The translations under genes and the position numbers were made by a program. Shown piece after piece: positions 33,283-42,070 of a DNA stretch of 48,157 nucleotides. This stretch comes from Microbacterium oxydans (lineage in GTDB: Bacteria > Actinomycetota > Actinomycetes > Actinomycetales > Microbacteriaceae), in contig NZ_JYIV01000011.1 in NCBI RefSeq assembly GCF_000956405.1, positions 1 through 48,157 of the forward strand, read 5' to 3'. The notes beneath the pieces are model-generated. The model saw only the letters and a list, made by a program, of their open reading frames with translations. It ran no database searches and was not told the origin of the DNA. How positions within the stretch are numbered: the first letter of the stretch is position 1; every line of letters starts with the position of its first letter.

Positions 33283-34815
33283 TCAGGCGTCCGGGCTCTC
33301 AGCCTCGGAAGGTGCTGCCGGGTTTGTCGGGATGCGGACGCTGAAGGTGGTGTTCCCCGGCTCGCTGTCCACCGTGATGGAGCCGTGGTGGCCCTCGACG
33401 ATGGCCTTCACGATCGCGAGGCCCAGACCCGTGCCGCCGGTCTGGCGAGCGCGGGAGCTGTCTCCGCGGGCGAAACGGGCGAACAGCTCGTCTCGTATCG
33501 CCGGATCGATCCCAGGACCGTCGTCGTGCACCCGCAGCACCGCCTGGTCACCCTCCTGCGCGACGCTCAGTGTCACGGTGGTACCCGCCGGCGTGTGGGT
33601 GCGGGCGTTCGCGAGCAGGTTGGCCACGACCTGATGCATGCGTCCCGCATCTCCCAGGATGGTGACGGGCTCGTCGGGCACGTCGATCTTCCAGTGATGA
33701 TCCACGGCCGTCGGGCGTGCATCCGACAGTCCCTCCAGCGCCAGCTGGGTGAGGTCGACCGTGCCGTAGACCAGCTCGCGCCCTTCGTCGAGGCGGGCGA
33801 GCAGCAGCAGATCTTCCACGAGTCTCGTCATCCGGAGCGACTGCGCCTGGATGCGCTCGAGTGAGGAGGTCGTGCTCTCGATGACCTCGGGACGCTCGGC
33901 CGGTTCCTTCGTCTGGCGGAGGGCTCGCAGCGACAGCTCCGAGTAGCCGCGGATCGAGGCGAGCGGTGTGCGCAGCTCGTGGCTGGCATCGGCGACGAAC
34001 CGGCGCATCCGCTCCTCGTTCTTCTGTCGAGACGCCAGTGAGGTGTTCACGTGATCGAGCAGTTTGTTCAACGAAGCGCCCACAAGCCCGGTCTCAGTGC
34101 GCGGGTCGGCTTCGGAGGCGGGAACACGTTCGGTGATCGTGACCTCGCCGCGATCGAGCTGCTGGTTCGCGACCCTGGTCGCGGTCGTCGCGACGGCGCG
34201 CAGCGGGCGCAGGCTCACGCGGATCGTGATCGCCGTGGTGAGCGCCAGCAGGATCAGTCCGCCGATCGTCGCGAGCGCGATCACCGTGAGGAGCTGCGTG
34301 AGCTGGTTCTGGATGTCGTCACGGGGGAGACCGGTCACGACGATGACCCCGTTGTTCGTCGGCAGCGCCATCACCCGGTACGAGCCCACGTCGCTGATGG
34401 AGACGGAGGCGACAGAGGAGTCCTTCAACGCGCCGGCGATCTCGGCGAGCTGGGCGCCGCTCAGCGTCTGCAGCGACCCGGCGAGCGAATCGCCGTCCGT
34501 GGTCTTCGCGACGACGCCGCTGAAGCCGGTCACAGGGCTCGAGACGACGAAGAGCACACCCGCCGGCGGGGCGGAGCTGTTCGCGAGCACGTTCTGCGCG
34601 GTGGCGGACGACGGGGGGAACGCCTCGGTCACACGGACGAGCTGGTGCGCATTGTTGGAGAGCTTCTGGTCGAGCTGATCCTCCATGGTCTTGCCCAGCG
34701 TCGCGCTGGTGATGATGGCGACGATGATGAGGATCAGCGAGACGAACCCGATCACGGCGGTCATCAGCCGTGTCTGCAGGCTCATCGGCCGTCTCATCGT
34801 CGTCGCCGAGCTCAC
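33283..34815 (-). CDS. Two-component sensor histidine kinase
   Basis: 510 residues from a GTG at 34815. Two membrane helices (about 15-37 and 172-195) flank an extracellular domain of about 135 residues, then come HAMP, the phosphoacceptor FVADASHELRTPLASIRGYSEL (His279), and an HATPase domain with VVANLLANARTHTPAG (N box), VHDDGPGID (G1) and GGTGLGLAIVKAI (G2). The GTG overlaps the regulator stop (GTGA) with AAGG upstream; an ATG at 34797 is an alternative. It is similar in build to mycobacterial TrcS/PrrB-type kinases. The stimulus is unknown. Confidence 0.9.
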   Translation of the reverse strand: MSSATTMRRPMSLQTRLMTAVIGFVSLILIIVAIITSATLGKTMEDQLDQKLSNNAHQLVRVTEAFPPSSATAQNVLANSSAPPAGVLFVVSSPVTGFSGVVAKTTDGDSLAGSLQTLSGAQLAEIAGALKDSSVASVSISDVGSYRVMALPTNNGVIVVTGLPRDDIQNQLTQLLTVIALATIGGLILLALTTAITIRVSLRPLRAVATTATRVANQQLDRGEVTITERVPASEADPRTETGLVGASLNKLLDHVNTSLASRQKNEERMRRFVADASHELRTPLASIRGYSELSLRALRQTKEPAERPEVIESTTSSLERIQAQSLRMTRLVEDLLLLARLDEGRELVYGTVDLTQLALEGLSDARPTAVDHHWKIDVPDEPVTILGDAGRMHQVVANLLANARTHTPAGTTVTLSVAQEGDQAVLRVHDDGPGIDPAIRDELFARFARGDSSRARQTGGTGLGLAIVKAIVEGHHGSITVDSEPGNTTFSVRIPTNPAAPSEAESPDA

Positions 34816-35540
34816 TGAGGGGCCTTGATCATGTAGCCGACGCCGCGGACGGTGTGCAGCAGCGGCGTGCGTCCGGCGTCGATCTTCTTGCGCAGGTACG
34901 AGATGTACAGCTCGACGACCGATGACTTGCCGCCGAAGTCGTAGCTCCACACCCGGTCGAGGATCTGCGCCTTCGAGAGCACCCGGCGCTCGTTGCGCAT
35001 CAGGTAGCGCAGCAGCTCGAACTCGGTCGCGGTGAGCTCGATCTCGGTGCCGTCGCGCACGACCTCGTGGCTGTCCTCGTTGAGGGTGAGGTCGGCGACG
35101 CGCAGGATCGACTGGCCGTCGTCAGCGGTGGCGTGGCCGGTGCGTCGGATGATCGCCCGCAGGCGGGCGATCACCTCTTCCAGGCTGAAGGGCTTGGTGA
35201 CGTAGTCGTCGCCGCCGGCGGTGAGTCCCGCGACGCGGTCGCCGACGGCGTCCTTGGCCGTGAGGAAGAGCACGGGGACGAGGTTGCCGGCATCCCTGAG
35301 CCGCTTGAGGACCGACATGCCGTCGAGGTCGGGCATCATGATGTCGAGCACGAGGGCATCGGGCTCGAACTCGCGCGCGACCTGGAGCGCTTCCATGCCG
35401 GACGAGGCGGTGCGCACCTCCCAGCCCTCCATGCGCAGCGCCATCGCGAGCAGGTCGGTCAGCATCTGCTCGTCGTCGACGGCGAGGATGCGCAGGGGGG
35501 AGCCATCAGGACGGCGCAGTTCAGGCAGGTCGCTGGTCAT
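34812..35540 (-). CDS. OmpR-family response regulator
   Basis: 242 residues. Receiver: VDDE acidic pair (21-23), phosphoacceptor DIMMP (Asp66), LTAKD and K116 in YVTKPF. Winged-helix output: LTATEFELLRYLMRNERRVLSKAQILDRVWSYDFGGKSSVVELYISYLRKKID (about 162-214). It is the partner of the adjacent kinase by the four-base overlap. Three CTATG boxes lie just upstream at 11- and 12-base steps, which fits autoregulation. Confidence 0.93.
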   Translation of the reverse strand: MTSDLPELRRPDGSPLRILAVDDEQMLTDLLAMALRMEGWEVRTASSGMEALQVAREFEPDALVLDIMMPDLDGMSVLKRLRDAGNLVPVLFLTAKDAVGDRVAGLTAGGDDYVTKPFSLEEVIARLRAIIRRTGHATADDGQSILRVADLTLNEDSHEVVRDGTEIELTATEFELLRYLMRNERRVLSKAQILDRVWSYDFGGKSSVVELYISYLRKKIDAGRTPLLHTVRGVGYMIKAPQ

Positions 35541-35561
35541 GTCCCTATTCTGCGGAATCTC

Positions 35562-35589
35562 CTATGCGATTTCTATGGAGAACGCTATG
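35562..35589 (-). promoter_or_regulatory. Three phased direct repeats upstream of the response regulator
   Basis: CTATG on plus (CATAG on the coding strand) occurs at 35562-35566, 35573-35577 and 35585-35589, at steps of 11 and 12 bases, about one helical turn. OmpR-family regulators bind such head-to-tail repeats. The stretch is AT-richer than its surroundings. It lies 22-49 bases upstream of the regulator ATG. Confidence 0.5.
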
Positions 35590-35632
35590 CATTCTCTGGG
35601 AGGCGGTCGCAGGCGGTGGCCAGAGGAGGCGA

Positions 35633-36610
35633 TCAGGCGAGCCGGTCGTCGGGGAGCGCAAGGAAGTCCATGCCGTCCTGCAGGGCGAGTCGGTCGGACT
35701 GTTCGCCGACCGTTCCGGGGAGGTGGCCCGCCGCCCGCACCGCGAGGCGCTTCGGGCCGGACAGGGCGTGGTACACCGCGAACTGCCCGCGTGGATCGAC
35801 GGCGGGGTCGAGCACGGCCGCACTCACGTGCACGGGCAGCCGCAGCCGCCGCGCCGCGATCGCCGCGTCGAAGTAGTCGAGCACGGGCCGGTGCTCGGGG
35901 TGCTCGCGGAGGTGCAGGCGCACGGCCTCGCCGCTCCCGGTGCATCTCCGTGACAGGCGGACGTCATGGTTGCCGAAGCTCGGGACATCGAGCGCGGCGC
36001 GACGGAAACGCCCGTCCCACGGCAGGGCGATCGCGCCGATGCCACCGCCGAAGCTGCCGCCGCTGAAGTCGAGCGCTCCCGCTGCGGATGGGGCCATCTC
36101 GAGGAGCACGGTCGCCGCGCGCCAGATGTCGGCGGCGCTGAAGCGGTGTGAATAGGTGTCGCGGTGTTCGATGCCCGCCAGCACGTGCTCGTCGGGCGAT
36201 GCAGGGAACCGGCTGCTCGTGCCGACGTGAGTCCCCGGGGCGACCGGGAAGATCGCGGCGGTGTCGGAGGCGACGCGCTCGAGGTCAGGGCCGGTGCGGC
36301 CGCCGTAGCCGTGGCCGACGACGAGGCCTCGGCGGGTCACGTCGGCGGTGTGCGGAAGCATGACGAACGCGACGGCCGTCTCGTCGGCGGAGGAATGGAA
36401 GCGGATCTCGGTGACGCGATGCGTCGGGGTGTCCGGGTGCTCCTGGGCGACCTCCCATGCCGCGGGCCCGGTGCCGAACTCCTCGAAGGAGGCTCTCCAG
36501 AAGTCGTCGAAGTCCGACGGCTCCGCGGGGGGATCGAGCGGTGTGAGGAGCGTGCTCAGCGAGTACTCCGTCATCTCCTCGGGTGGGGTCTCGGGAGGGG
36601 TGTGCGTCAC
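35633..36610 (-). CDS. AXE1-type acetyl (xylan) esterase / cephalosporin deacetylase-like
   Basis: 325 residues, alpha/beta hydrolase of the acetyl xylan esterase (CE7-like) family. The nucleophile serine lies in FSGGSFGGGIGA (about 181-192), the acid in AAVLDPAVDPRGQFAVYHAL and the histidine in RAAGHLPGT (about 295). No signal peptide, so it is cytoplasmic and would remove acetyl groups from imported oligosaccharides. The start is the GTG at 36610 with AAAGGACG upstream; the ATG at 36574 has GAGGAG too close. It is divergent from the large secreted protein, with an operator-like site between. Confidence 0.88.
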   Translation of the reverse strand: MTHTPPETPPEEMTEYSLSTLLTPLDPPAEPSDFDDFWRASFEEFGTGPAAWEVAQEHPDTPTHRVTEIRFHSSADETAVAFVMLPHTADVTRRGLVVGHGYGGRTGPDLERVASDTAAIFPVAPGTHVGTSSRFPASPDEHVLAGIEHRDTYSHRFSAADIWRAATVLLEMAPSAAGALDFSGGSFGGGIGAIALPWDGRFRRAALDVPSFGNHDVRLSRRCTGSGEAVRLHLREHPEHRPVLDYFDAAIAARRLRLPVHVSAAVLDPAVDPRGQFAVYHALSGPKRLAVRAAGHLPGTVGEQSDRLALQDGMDFLALPDDRLA

Positions 36611-36698
36611 CGCGTGCGTCCTTTCGGGTGGGCTGCCTCGTCGACGCTACCGGTGCCGACGGCCAGGCGGGGCTCGGGCGATCGGTGCGGCGCATCCA

Positions 36699-36727
36699 TT
36701 GACATCCTCGCATGAGAATTGCATTAT
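36699..36727 (+). promoter_or_regulatory. Promoter of the large secreted protein (leaderless)
   Basis: A consensus -35 TTGACA (36699-36704), a 17-base spacer and -10 CATTAT (36722-36727) put the transcript start at about 36734-36735, on the ATG at 36735. There is no Shine-Dalgarno site, so the mRNA is probably leaderless. The -10 lies inside the TGCATTATGTG operator-like site. Confidence 0.75.
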
Positions 36728-36730
36728 GTG
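36720..36730 (+). promoter_or_regulatory. Putative IclR-regulon operator, site A
   Basis: TGCATTATGTG overlaps the -10 box. A wider imperfect symmetry, TTGCAT (36719-36724) to ATGCAA (36739-36744), surrounds it. It matches sites at 42986-42996 and 48080-48090 in the pattern TGCATWWTGTG. The position predicts repression of the secreted protein and perhaps of the divergent esterase. Confidence 0.65.
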
Positions 36731-36734
36731 CATC

Positions 36735-39700
36735 ATGGATGCAACTCCTGGCGACGGTGCCGAACACAATCCTCTGATGTGGAGCCGACGCTCCGTGCTG
36801 CGAATGCTCGTGATAGCCGGTGTGCTCCCTCCGGTGCTCGGCTCGCCGGGTGGCCCGGCTCCCGCCGCGGCCACCGAGCTCACGACCGCCGGCGGGGTGT
36901 ATGCCGATGCTCTTCGGCGCCTGGACAAACCGAACCTCGCGTTCACGCAGGTCGCTCAGCTGGTGGGGCAGAACCATCGCATGACCTTCCTGCAGGCGAC
37001 ATGGGACGGCGGCGCGACGATCGTCCGCGACCTCGAGGTCAAGCACAACGGTGGATGGCTGCAGATCACTGACCCCGCACGCCGCTTCGACGAGCAGTGG
37101 CTCGTGCTGGAGGGCACGTTGCCGGCCGGGAGCGCCCCCGAACTGTACGGCCCGCTCACGCCGAGCTGGCTGGGCTTCACGTCGTTCCAGGTGCTCGGCC
37201 CACAGGCGATCGAGCTGACCACCAGCACCGACGACGTCGACCTGGTGGTCCGCTGGCGGCTGGAGGGCGCGCACCCGGAGGCGCACTACGTGCTCACGGC
37301 CAAGACCGCGGGTGACTACATCGTCGGCTACCAGAGCCAGGACACCCGGTCCATCGACGACCTCGACGAGGTGCTCTGCGGGTCCTACCAGCACGCGCTC
37401 TCGGTGCTCGACGGCTCGGCGCCGCTGGGCGCGTGGGAACTCTTCGCACCGATGGCGCTGACCCAGTACGCGGTCGGCGACGTCGCCGTCACCTCGGGGG
37501 TCTATCTGCCGTCGGAGGTCGCCGAGTTCGTGCACGAGCGGCAGCTGATGTCGGACCGGCAGCCGTACGGCATGAGTCTGCGCAACGACAGCCTCGACAT
37601 CGTGCCGTCGATGTACGCGCCGCAGCCGGGCCTGCGGACGGCGATGACGGTCGGCCAGCAGCGCGGGTTCGCCTTCGGTCTCGCCGCTCGCGCCGACACG
37701 CTGTACGGCACCTACACCCAGCTGTGCCGCAATGAGTACGGCCTCACCGCCTACCGGCACAACGTCTACGACCGGTCGCTCACCGACGCCGTGCACGCCA
37801 TGGCGGAGCTGATCGCCGTCGAGCCGAGCGGCGACGACTCCATCGACTACGTGCCGTCGTACTCGGGCTGGTGGAACCGCGCCAAGGGGTTCGTCGACGT
37901 CGAGAACGAGGACGCCGTCCGCACGGCGGCGAGCGGCGTCGTGCTCTCCGCGCACTACCTGACCGGAACCGCGGACGGCACCCTCTACGACCGCCGTGCC
38001 AGGCCGCTCGTCGAGTACCAGCTCTCCCGCAAGGGCATCGGGCACACTCCGATGATCGGCAGCCCCGTCTACAACGACAAGACGCAGTACCGGATCGGTC
38101 GCATCCCCACCGACGCCGTGAACCTCGCATCGCTGTACCAGCTCACCCATGGGCGCAACGCCGGCATCCAACGACTCGCGGTGCAGGCCACCAAAGCGGG
38201 TGTGGTCGGGCAGAGCAGGGCCCCGTTCTCGAACGCGCTGGCGACGCATCGGGTCACGGGGGATCCGGCTTACCTCGCGGAGGCGACCCTGATCGCGCGG
38301 CGGTATTCGCAGGAGCAGATCCTCACGCCCTATCGGAGCAACGGCCAGCCGCCCGGTGGCTTCGCCTACAGCTTCTCGAAGTACTGGGTCGACCTGCTGG
38401 AGATGTTCGAGGCGACCGGGGAGTCCGAGTTCCTCGACGGCGCCTACCGCGAGGTGCAGCGCTTCATCACGCAGACGGCCGTGCGCCCGGTGCCCGACAC
38501 GACGGTCACGGTGCCGGTCGGGTCCGTGATCACGCAGCAGTACGACTGGGAGTCGCGCTCGTCCCTCCCGTCGTATCCCACCACCAACGTGCCGACCGAG
38601 ACGGTGCCGGCCTGGTACGTGTCTCCGTCGGGTCTGACGTTCGAGGCATTGTCGTCGTTCAAGCTCGGTGTCAGCACTCTGACGAACCCCGGTGGCGGCT
38701 ACGTGTTCAACCCGTGCTGGGCCGGAGCACTGCTGCGGCTGGCGCACCACACCGGAGACGAGCTGCTCGCCGACATCGCGCACAACATGGTGATCGGTCG
38801 ATTCACCACGTACCCCGGTTACTACGGGCGGCAGTTCCAGGTGGCGCACATGAAGCCCGACTTCGCCACGAGCGGCCCGGTGGGGATCACGGGGTACTAC
38901 TTCCATCACGCGCCGGCCCAGCTCGGCCTCGCGATGGACTACCTGATCAGCGAGAGCTTCTATCGGAGTGCGGGGGCGATCGAGTTCCCGCACGTGTTCG
39001 AAGCCGATTTCGCGTACTTCAAGTTCTTCGCCTACGGCCATGCCCCGGGTACCTTCTTCGGCGAGGACGGTGTGTGGCCGTACTTCCCTGCGGGGCTCAT
39101 CGCGGTCGACAACCCGTTGGTCAACTGGATCGGCGGTGTCGGCAACGGCGCTCTGTACATCAGCCTGACCAACTCCGCCGGGACCGCGCAGCAGGTGGTC
39201 GTCGACCTCTCGAGCGATCTCACCGGAGTGCCCCGCAGCTCCTCGACTCCCGTGGAGCTCGTGACGGCGAACGGCACCCGATCGACCGGGGCGGCGAGCA
39301 GCGGACGGGTCACCGTGACAGTCCCGGCCCGCGGGCTGGTGGCCCTCGTGGTGCGTGACGTGGATGTGCAGCGTCCGGAGCTGCCGTTCGACGACATCGT
39401 CGATCACGGGCCGGACAGCTTCCACGAGGTCGACTCCGACCCGGCGAGCGACTACGGCGTCGCACGAGGGATGCTCCTGGTGCGCCCCGACGGGCAGGGG
39501 TACGACGCGTACGTGCAGATCGACACGGAACAGCAGGCGACGTTGTCGTACCGGATCGGCGGGCAGGCGGTGCAGCAAGCGCCTCAGAAGGCATACCCGT
39601 TCGAGTGGACGATCCCGGTCGACGACCTGACCGAGACCTTCCGCTACACGATCACCTCCGGCGGAGCGACCACGCCCGAGGTCACGCTGAAGCTGCCCGC

Positions 39701-40745
39701 ACGGATCAGCGGTGCGAATCCGGGCCTCGCGGGAGACGTCATCGCGCAGGCGACGGGCACCGCAGGGGACCGCGTGCCCCTGACGATCGAAGTGCGCAAC
39801 GCGACGGATGACCCGATCGCCGGCACGGTCGCGATCACACTCCCGTCCGGGTGGCAGCTCGACGGCGCCGTCCCCGGCATCTCCGTCCCTGCTCAGGGGT
39901 CCGCCGGCGTGCAATCGGCCGCAGTGATCGCCACCGCCGCCCCGCTCGGTGAGGTCGAGGTCAAGGCGAAGCTCACGGTCGCCGGCGAGGACCCTGTCAC
40001 GCTCAGGCCGGCAGCGATCGAAGTGATCGACCGGCGCAGGCTGGTGTCGCTCACCTCCGATGTCGAGATCGTGAGCGGGCCGGGCGCCGTCGCGAAGCTG
40101 ACCGCGCTCGTCATCAACACCGGGGTGACGCCCCTGCAGGGCACGCTCGCGCTCTACGGCGTCACGGGGTGGAGCGTCGGGCAGCAGAGCACGACGATCA
40201 CCGTGCCACCTCGATCGGACCTGACCCACACCTGGACGGTGACAGCCGGCTCAGGTGTCGCACCGGGATCGTCGACCCGCTTCGAGGCACGCCTGGATCA
40301 GAGCCTGCGACGAGGAGTGCTCGTGCGCGTCGCCGACGAGGGCGTGATCGCCCACACGCAGTCACCGTGGCCGGGCTACCTCGAGGCCGGGAACTGGTAC
40401 CCCAGTGGTCTCTCCGGATGGAACGGCACCCGCACCCGGTACAGCGACTCCGACTCGGTGGGCAGCACCGTGACGTGGAACGTCGACCTCCCGCAGGCAG
40501 GGCTCTACCGCGTCTCGGTCTGGTACCCGACGAACCCCACGACCACGACGTCGGCGGCCTACGTCGTGGAGCATCAGAACGGCAGCTCCGAGGTGATCGT
40601 CGATCAGACTCAGGGCGCAGCCGCCTGGCGCTCGCTGGGCTCGTTCCGCTACGCGGCCGGTGCGACGGGCACGGTGCGACTCGAGGTGCGCAACACCAGC
40701 ATCCACCGGGTCAGCGCCGCGCAGTTCGTCCGTACCGGCGACTGA
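36735..40745 (+). CDS. Tat-exported large multidomain protein, probable polysaccharide-active enzyme
   Basis: 1336 residues. The N-terminus has a Tat signal (SRRSVLRMLVIAG, twin Arg 18-19; cleavage likely near AAA at 44-46). Residues 50-890 are unassigned, with helical-rich segments such as FSKYWVDLLEMFEATGESEF and YYFHHAPAQLGLAMDYL that suggest an (alpha/alpha) toroid plus beta domain, as in polysaccharide lyases or heparinase-like enzymes. Then come a beta domain (about 915-985), two NEW3/CARDB-like domains (about 1005-1080 and 1110-1185) and a C-terminal golvesin-like domain (about 1195-1336; LYRVSVWYPTN, SLGSFRYAAG). The start is set by the promoter position. It is flanked by an esterase, sugar-acid enzymes and a CUT1 importer. 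Catalytic residues cannot be named. Confidence 0.8.
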   Translation: MDATPGDGAEHNPLMWSRRSVLRMLVIAGVLPPVLGSPGGPAPAAATELTTAGGVYADALRRLDKPNLAFTQVAQLVGQNHRMTFLQATWDGGATIVRDLEVKHNGGWLQITDPARRFDEQWLVLEGTLPAGSAPELYGPLTPSWLGFTSFQVLGPQAIELTTSTDDVDLVVRWRLEGAHPEAHYVLTAKTAGDYIVGYQSQDTRSIDDLDEVLCGSYQHALSVLDGSAPLGAWELFAPMALTQYAVGDVAVTSGVYLPSEVAEFVHERQLMSDRQPYGMSLRNDSLDIVPSMYAPQPGLRTAMTVGQQRGFAFGLAARADTLYGTYTQLCRNEYGLTAYRHNVYDRSLTDAVHAMAELIAVEPSGDDSIDYVPSYSGWWNRAKGFVDVENEDAVRTAASGVVLSAHYLTGTADGTLYDRRARPLVEYQLSRKGIGHTPMIGSPVYNDKTQYRIGRIPTDAVNLASLYQLTHGRNAGIQRLAVQATKAGVVGQSRAPFSNALATHRVTGDPAYLAEATLIARRYSQEQILTPYRSNGQPPGGFAYSFSKYWVDLLEMFEATGESEFLDGAYREVQRFITQTAVRPVPDTTVTVPVGSVITQQYDWESRSSLPSYPTTNVPTETVPAWYVSPSGLTFEALSSFKLGVSTLTNPGGGYVFNPCWAGALLRLAHHTGDELLADIAHNMVIGRFTTYPGYYGRQFQVAHMKPDFATSGPVGITGYYFHHAPAQLGLAMDYLISESFYRSAGAIEFPHVFEADFAYFKFFAYGHAPGTFFGEDGVWPYFPAGLIAVDNPLVNWIGGVGNGALYISLTNSAGTAQQVVVDLSSDLTGVPRSSSTPVELVTANGTRSTGAASSGRVTVTVPARGLVALVVRDVDVQRPELPFDDIVDHGPDSFHEVDSDPASDYGVARGMLLVRPDGQGYDAYVQIDTEQQATLSYRIGGQAVQQAPQKAYPFEWTIPVDDLTETFRYTITSGGATTPEVTLKLPARISGANPGLAGDVIAQATGTAGDRVPLTIEVRNATDDPIAGTVAITLPSGWQLDGAVPGISVPAQGSAGVQSAAVIATAAPLGEVEVKAKLTVAGEDPVTLRPAAIEVIDRRRLVSLTSDVEIVSGPGAVAKLTALVINTGVTPLQGTLALYGVTGWSVGQQSTTITVPPRSDLTHTWTVTAGSGVAPGSSTRFEARLDQSLRRGVLVRVADEGVIAHTQSPWPGYLEAGNWYPSGLSGWNGTRTRYSDSDSVGSTVTWNVDLPQAGLYRVSVWYPTNPTTTTSAAYVVEHQNGSSEVIVDQTQGAAAWRSLGSFRYAAGATGTVRLEVRNTSIHRVSAAQFVRTGD

Positions 40746-40753
40746 TTCCCCGG

Positions 40754-40812
40754 TTCGAATCGCGCAAATGGTCGCATCCGCCAGGCGGATGCGACCATTT
40801 GCGCGATTCGAA
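40754..40812. repeat. 59-base near-perfect palindrome, copy A; bidirectional terminator
   Basis: Arms of 29 bases (40754-40782 and 40784-40812) are exact complements around a single A, leaving a stem of about 27 pairs with a CCAGG loop. The arm contains GAATCGCGCRAATGGTYGCA with R=A and Y=C. It lies between the convergent stops of the secreted protein and the dehydratase. Copy B is at 46268-46326. Confidence 0.95.
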
Positions 40813-40825
40813 GGAGACCGCGGCG

Positions 40826-41986
40826 TCAGTGACGTACGTACTCCTTGATCGCGGCCTCGTCGACCGCGACGCCGAGGCCTGGGCCGGTCGGGACCACGAA
40901 GCCGCCATCGGCGCGCACCTCGAGAGGTGTCGTGAGCAGGCGGTTGGCGACCGGGAGCGTGAACGGCTGGTACTCGAACGCGAGAAGCGAGGCAGCGCTC
41001 GCCGCGACGTGCACGCCGGCGGCCATCGCGATGCCGAAAGCCGCCGAGTGGTGAGGGGCGACCTGCACGTGGAAGGCGTCTGCCATCGCTGCGATCGCGA
41101 GGCCCTCGGTGATGCCCGTGCGGCCGATGTCGGGCTGCGTGAGACCCACGGCGCGGCGGGTGAGCCAGTCGGTGAACTCGAAGCGGCTGCGCATCGCCTC
41201 GCCGACCGCGATCGGAGTCGCGAGCGCGGCGGCGAGGTCTCGGTGGCCCTCCACGTCTTCCGGAGCGAGCGGCGCCTCGAAGAACCAGGCCCTGCGGTCG
41301 TCGAGCTCCCGGCCGAGAGCACGAGCCTCGCCGAGGCGGTAGGTCCAGTGCGCGTCGAGCGCGACGTCGAGGTCGGGGTGCACACCTCGCACCGCGTCGT
41401 AGGTGGCGAGGTCGGTGCGGATGTCGACGCCGAGGTGCAGCTTGATGCGCCGCACACCGCCTTCGACGAGCTCAGCGGCCTTCTCCGCGCGCTCGACGTC
41501 GTCCACGCCGCGGATGCCGGAGACGTAGGTGGGCAGCACCTCGTGGAAGCGTCCGCCGGCGAGTTCCGAGACCGAGAGCCCGGTCGCGTGACCCCAGAGG
41601 TCCCACAGCGCGATGTCGACGGCAGCCATGGCGTCGGCCTGATGCCCGGTGAGGTGTCCGCGTTCGCGCATCGACTCGGTCATCCGGTGCCAGAGCGTGC
41701 GCACCGAACGCGGGTCCTCACCGAGGATGAGCGGGGAGAGCAGGTTGTCCACGATCGCCGCGACCACGACGGGGGCGACCGGTGCGAGCGCCTCACCCCA
41801 CCCGATCAGACCGTCGTCGGTCTCGATCTTCACCAGCAGCGTCTCGTAACCGGGGGAGTACAGGCTCCGCCACGGCGGACGGATCACATAGCCGCGGTGG
41901 TCGACGGCGGTGTCGCCCGCGTAGGAGTTGTTCGCCTCCTCCTTCGAGAGGTAGAGCGGGAAGGTCTGGACGCGCGTGATTCTCAC
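40826..41986 (-). CDS. Enolase-superfamily sugar-acid dehydratase (DgoD-like)
   Basis: 386 residues. The barrel carries IKLHLGVD (about 186), the DxH metal/base motif VALDAHWTY (about 213), metal Glu in FFEAPLAPED (about 239) and VGEAMRSRFEF (about 265), and a base His in QVAPHHSAAFG (about 315). This order matches D-galactonate dehydratase and related acid-sugar dehydratases, which convert aldonates to 2-keto-3-deoxy acids. The GTG at 41986 has GGAG six bases upstream; an ATG at 42004 would add six residues but lacks a ribosome site. It is downstream of the IclR gene on the same strand. The exact substrate is unknown. Confidence 0.85.
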   Translation of the reverse strand: MRITRVQTFPLYLSKEEANNSYAGDTAVDHRGYVIRPPWRSLYSPGYETLLVKIETDDGLIGWGEALAPVAPVVVAAIVDNLLSPLILGEDPRSVRTLWHRMTESMRERGHLTGHQADAMAAVDIALWDLWGHATGLSVSELAGGRFHEVLPTYVSGIRGVDDVERAEKAAELVEGGVRRIKLHLGVDIRTDLATYDAVRGVHPDLDVALDAHWTYRLGEARALGRELDDRRAWFFEAPLAPEDVEGHRDLAAALATPIAVGEAMRSRFEFTDWLTRRAVGLTQPDIGRTGITEGLAIAAMADAFHVQVAPHHSAAFGIAMAAGVHVAASAASLLAFEYQPFTLPVANRLLTTPLEVRADGGFVVPTGPGLGVAVDEAAIKEYVRH

Positions 41987-42070
41987 AGGGGTCTCCAAAG
42001 ACATGTATGGGCGAGCGGCCGGCGGCTGATGCCGCGGTCGGGGGTCAGGGGCCTGCGTTGCGGCCCGACG

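Noticed and set aside
34797..34815. ATG at 34797 as the kinase start
   Set aside because: The GTG at 34815 overlaps the regulator stop in the common GTGA form and has AAGG upstream; the ATG has no ribosome site. It remains possible.
36285..40229. 1314-codon open frame on minus opposite the secreted protein
   Set aside because: It has Arg/Val/Gly/Asp-rich sequence with no domain and follows the codon pattern of the plus-strand gene; the plus frame has a signal peptide, promoter and recognisable domains. It is a GC-bias shadow.
40754..40812. Insertion-sequence end or phage attachment site
   Set aside because: No transposase or integrase is nearby, and the second copy sits at an equivalent gene-end position, which fits a hairpin element better.
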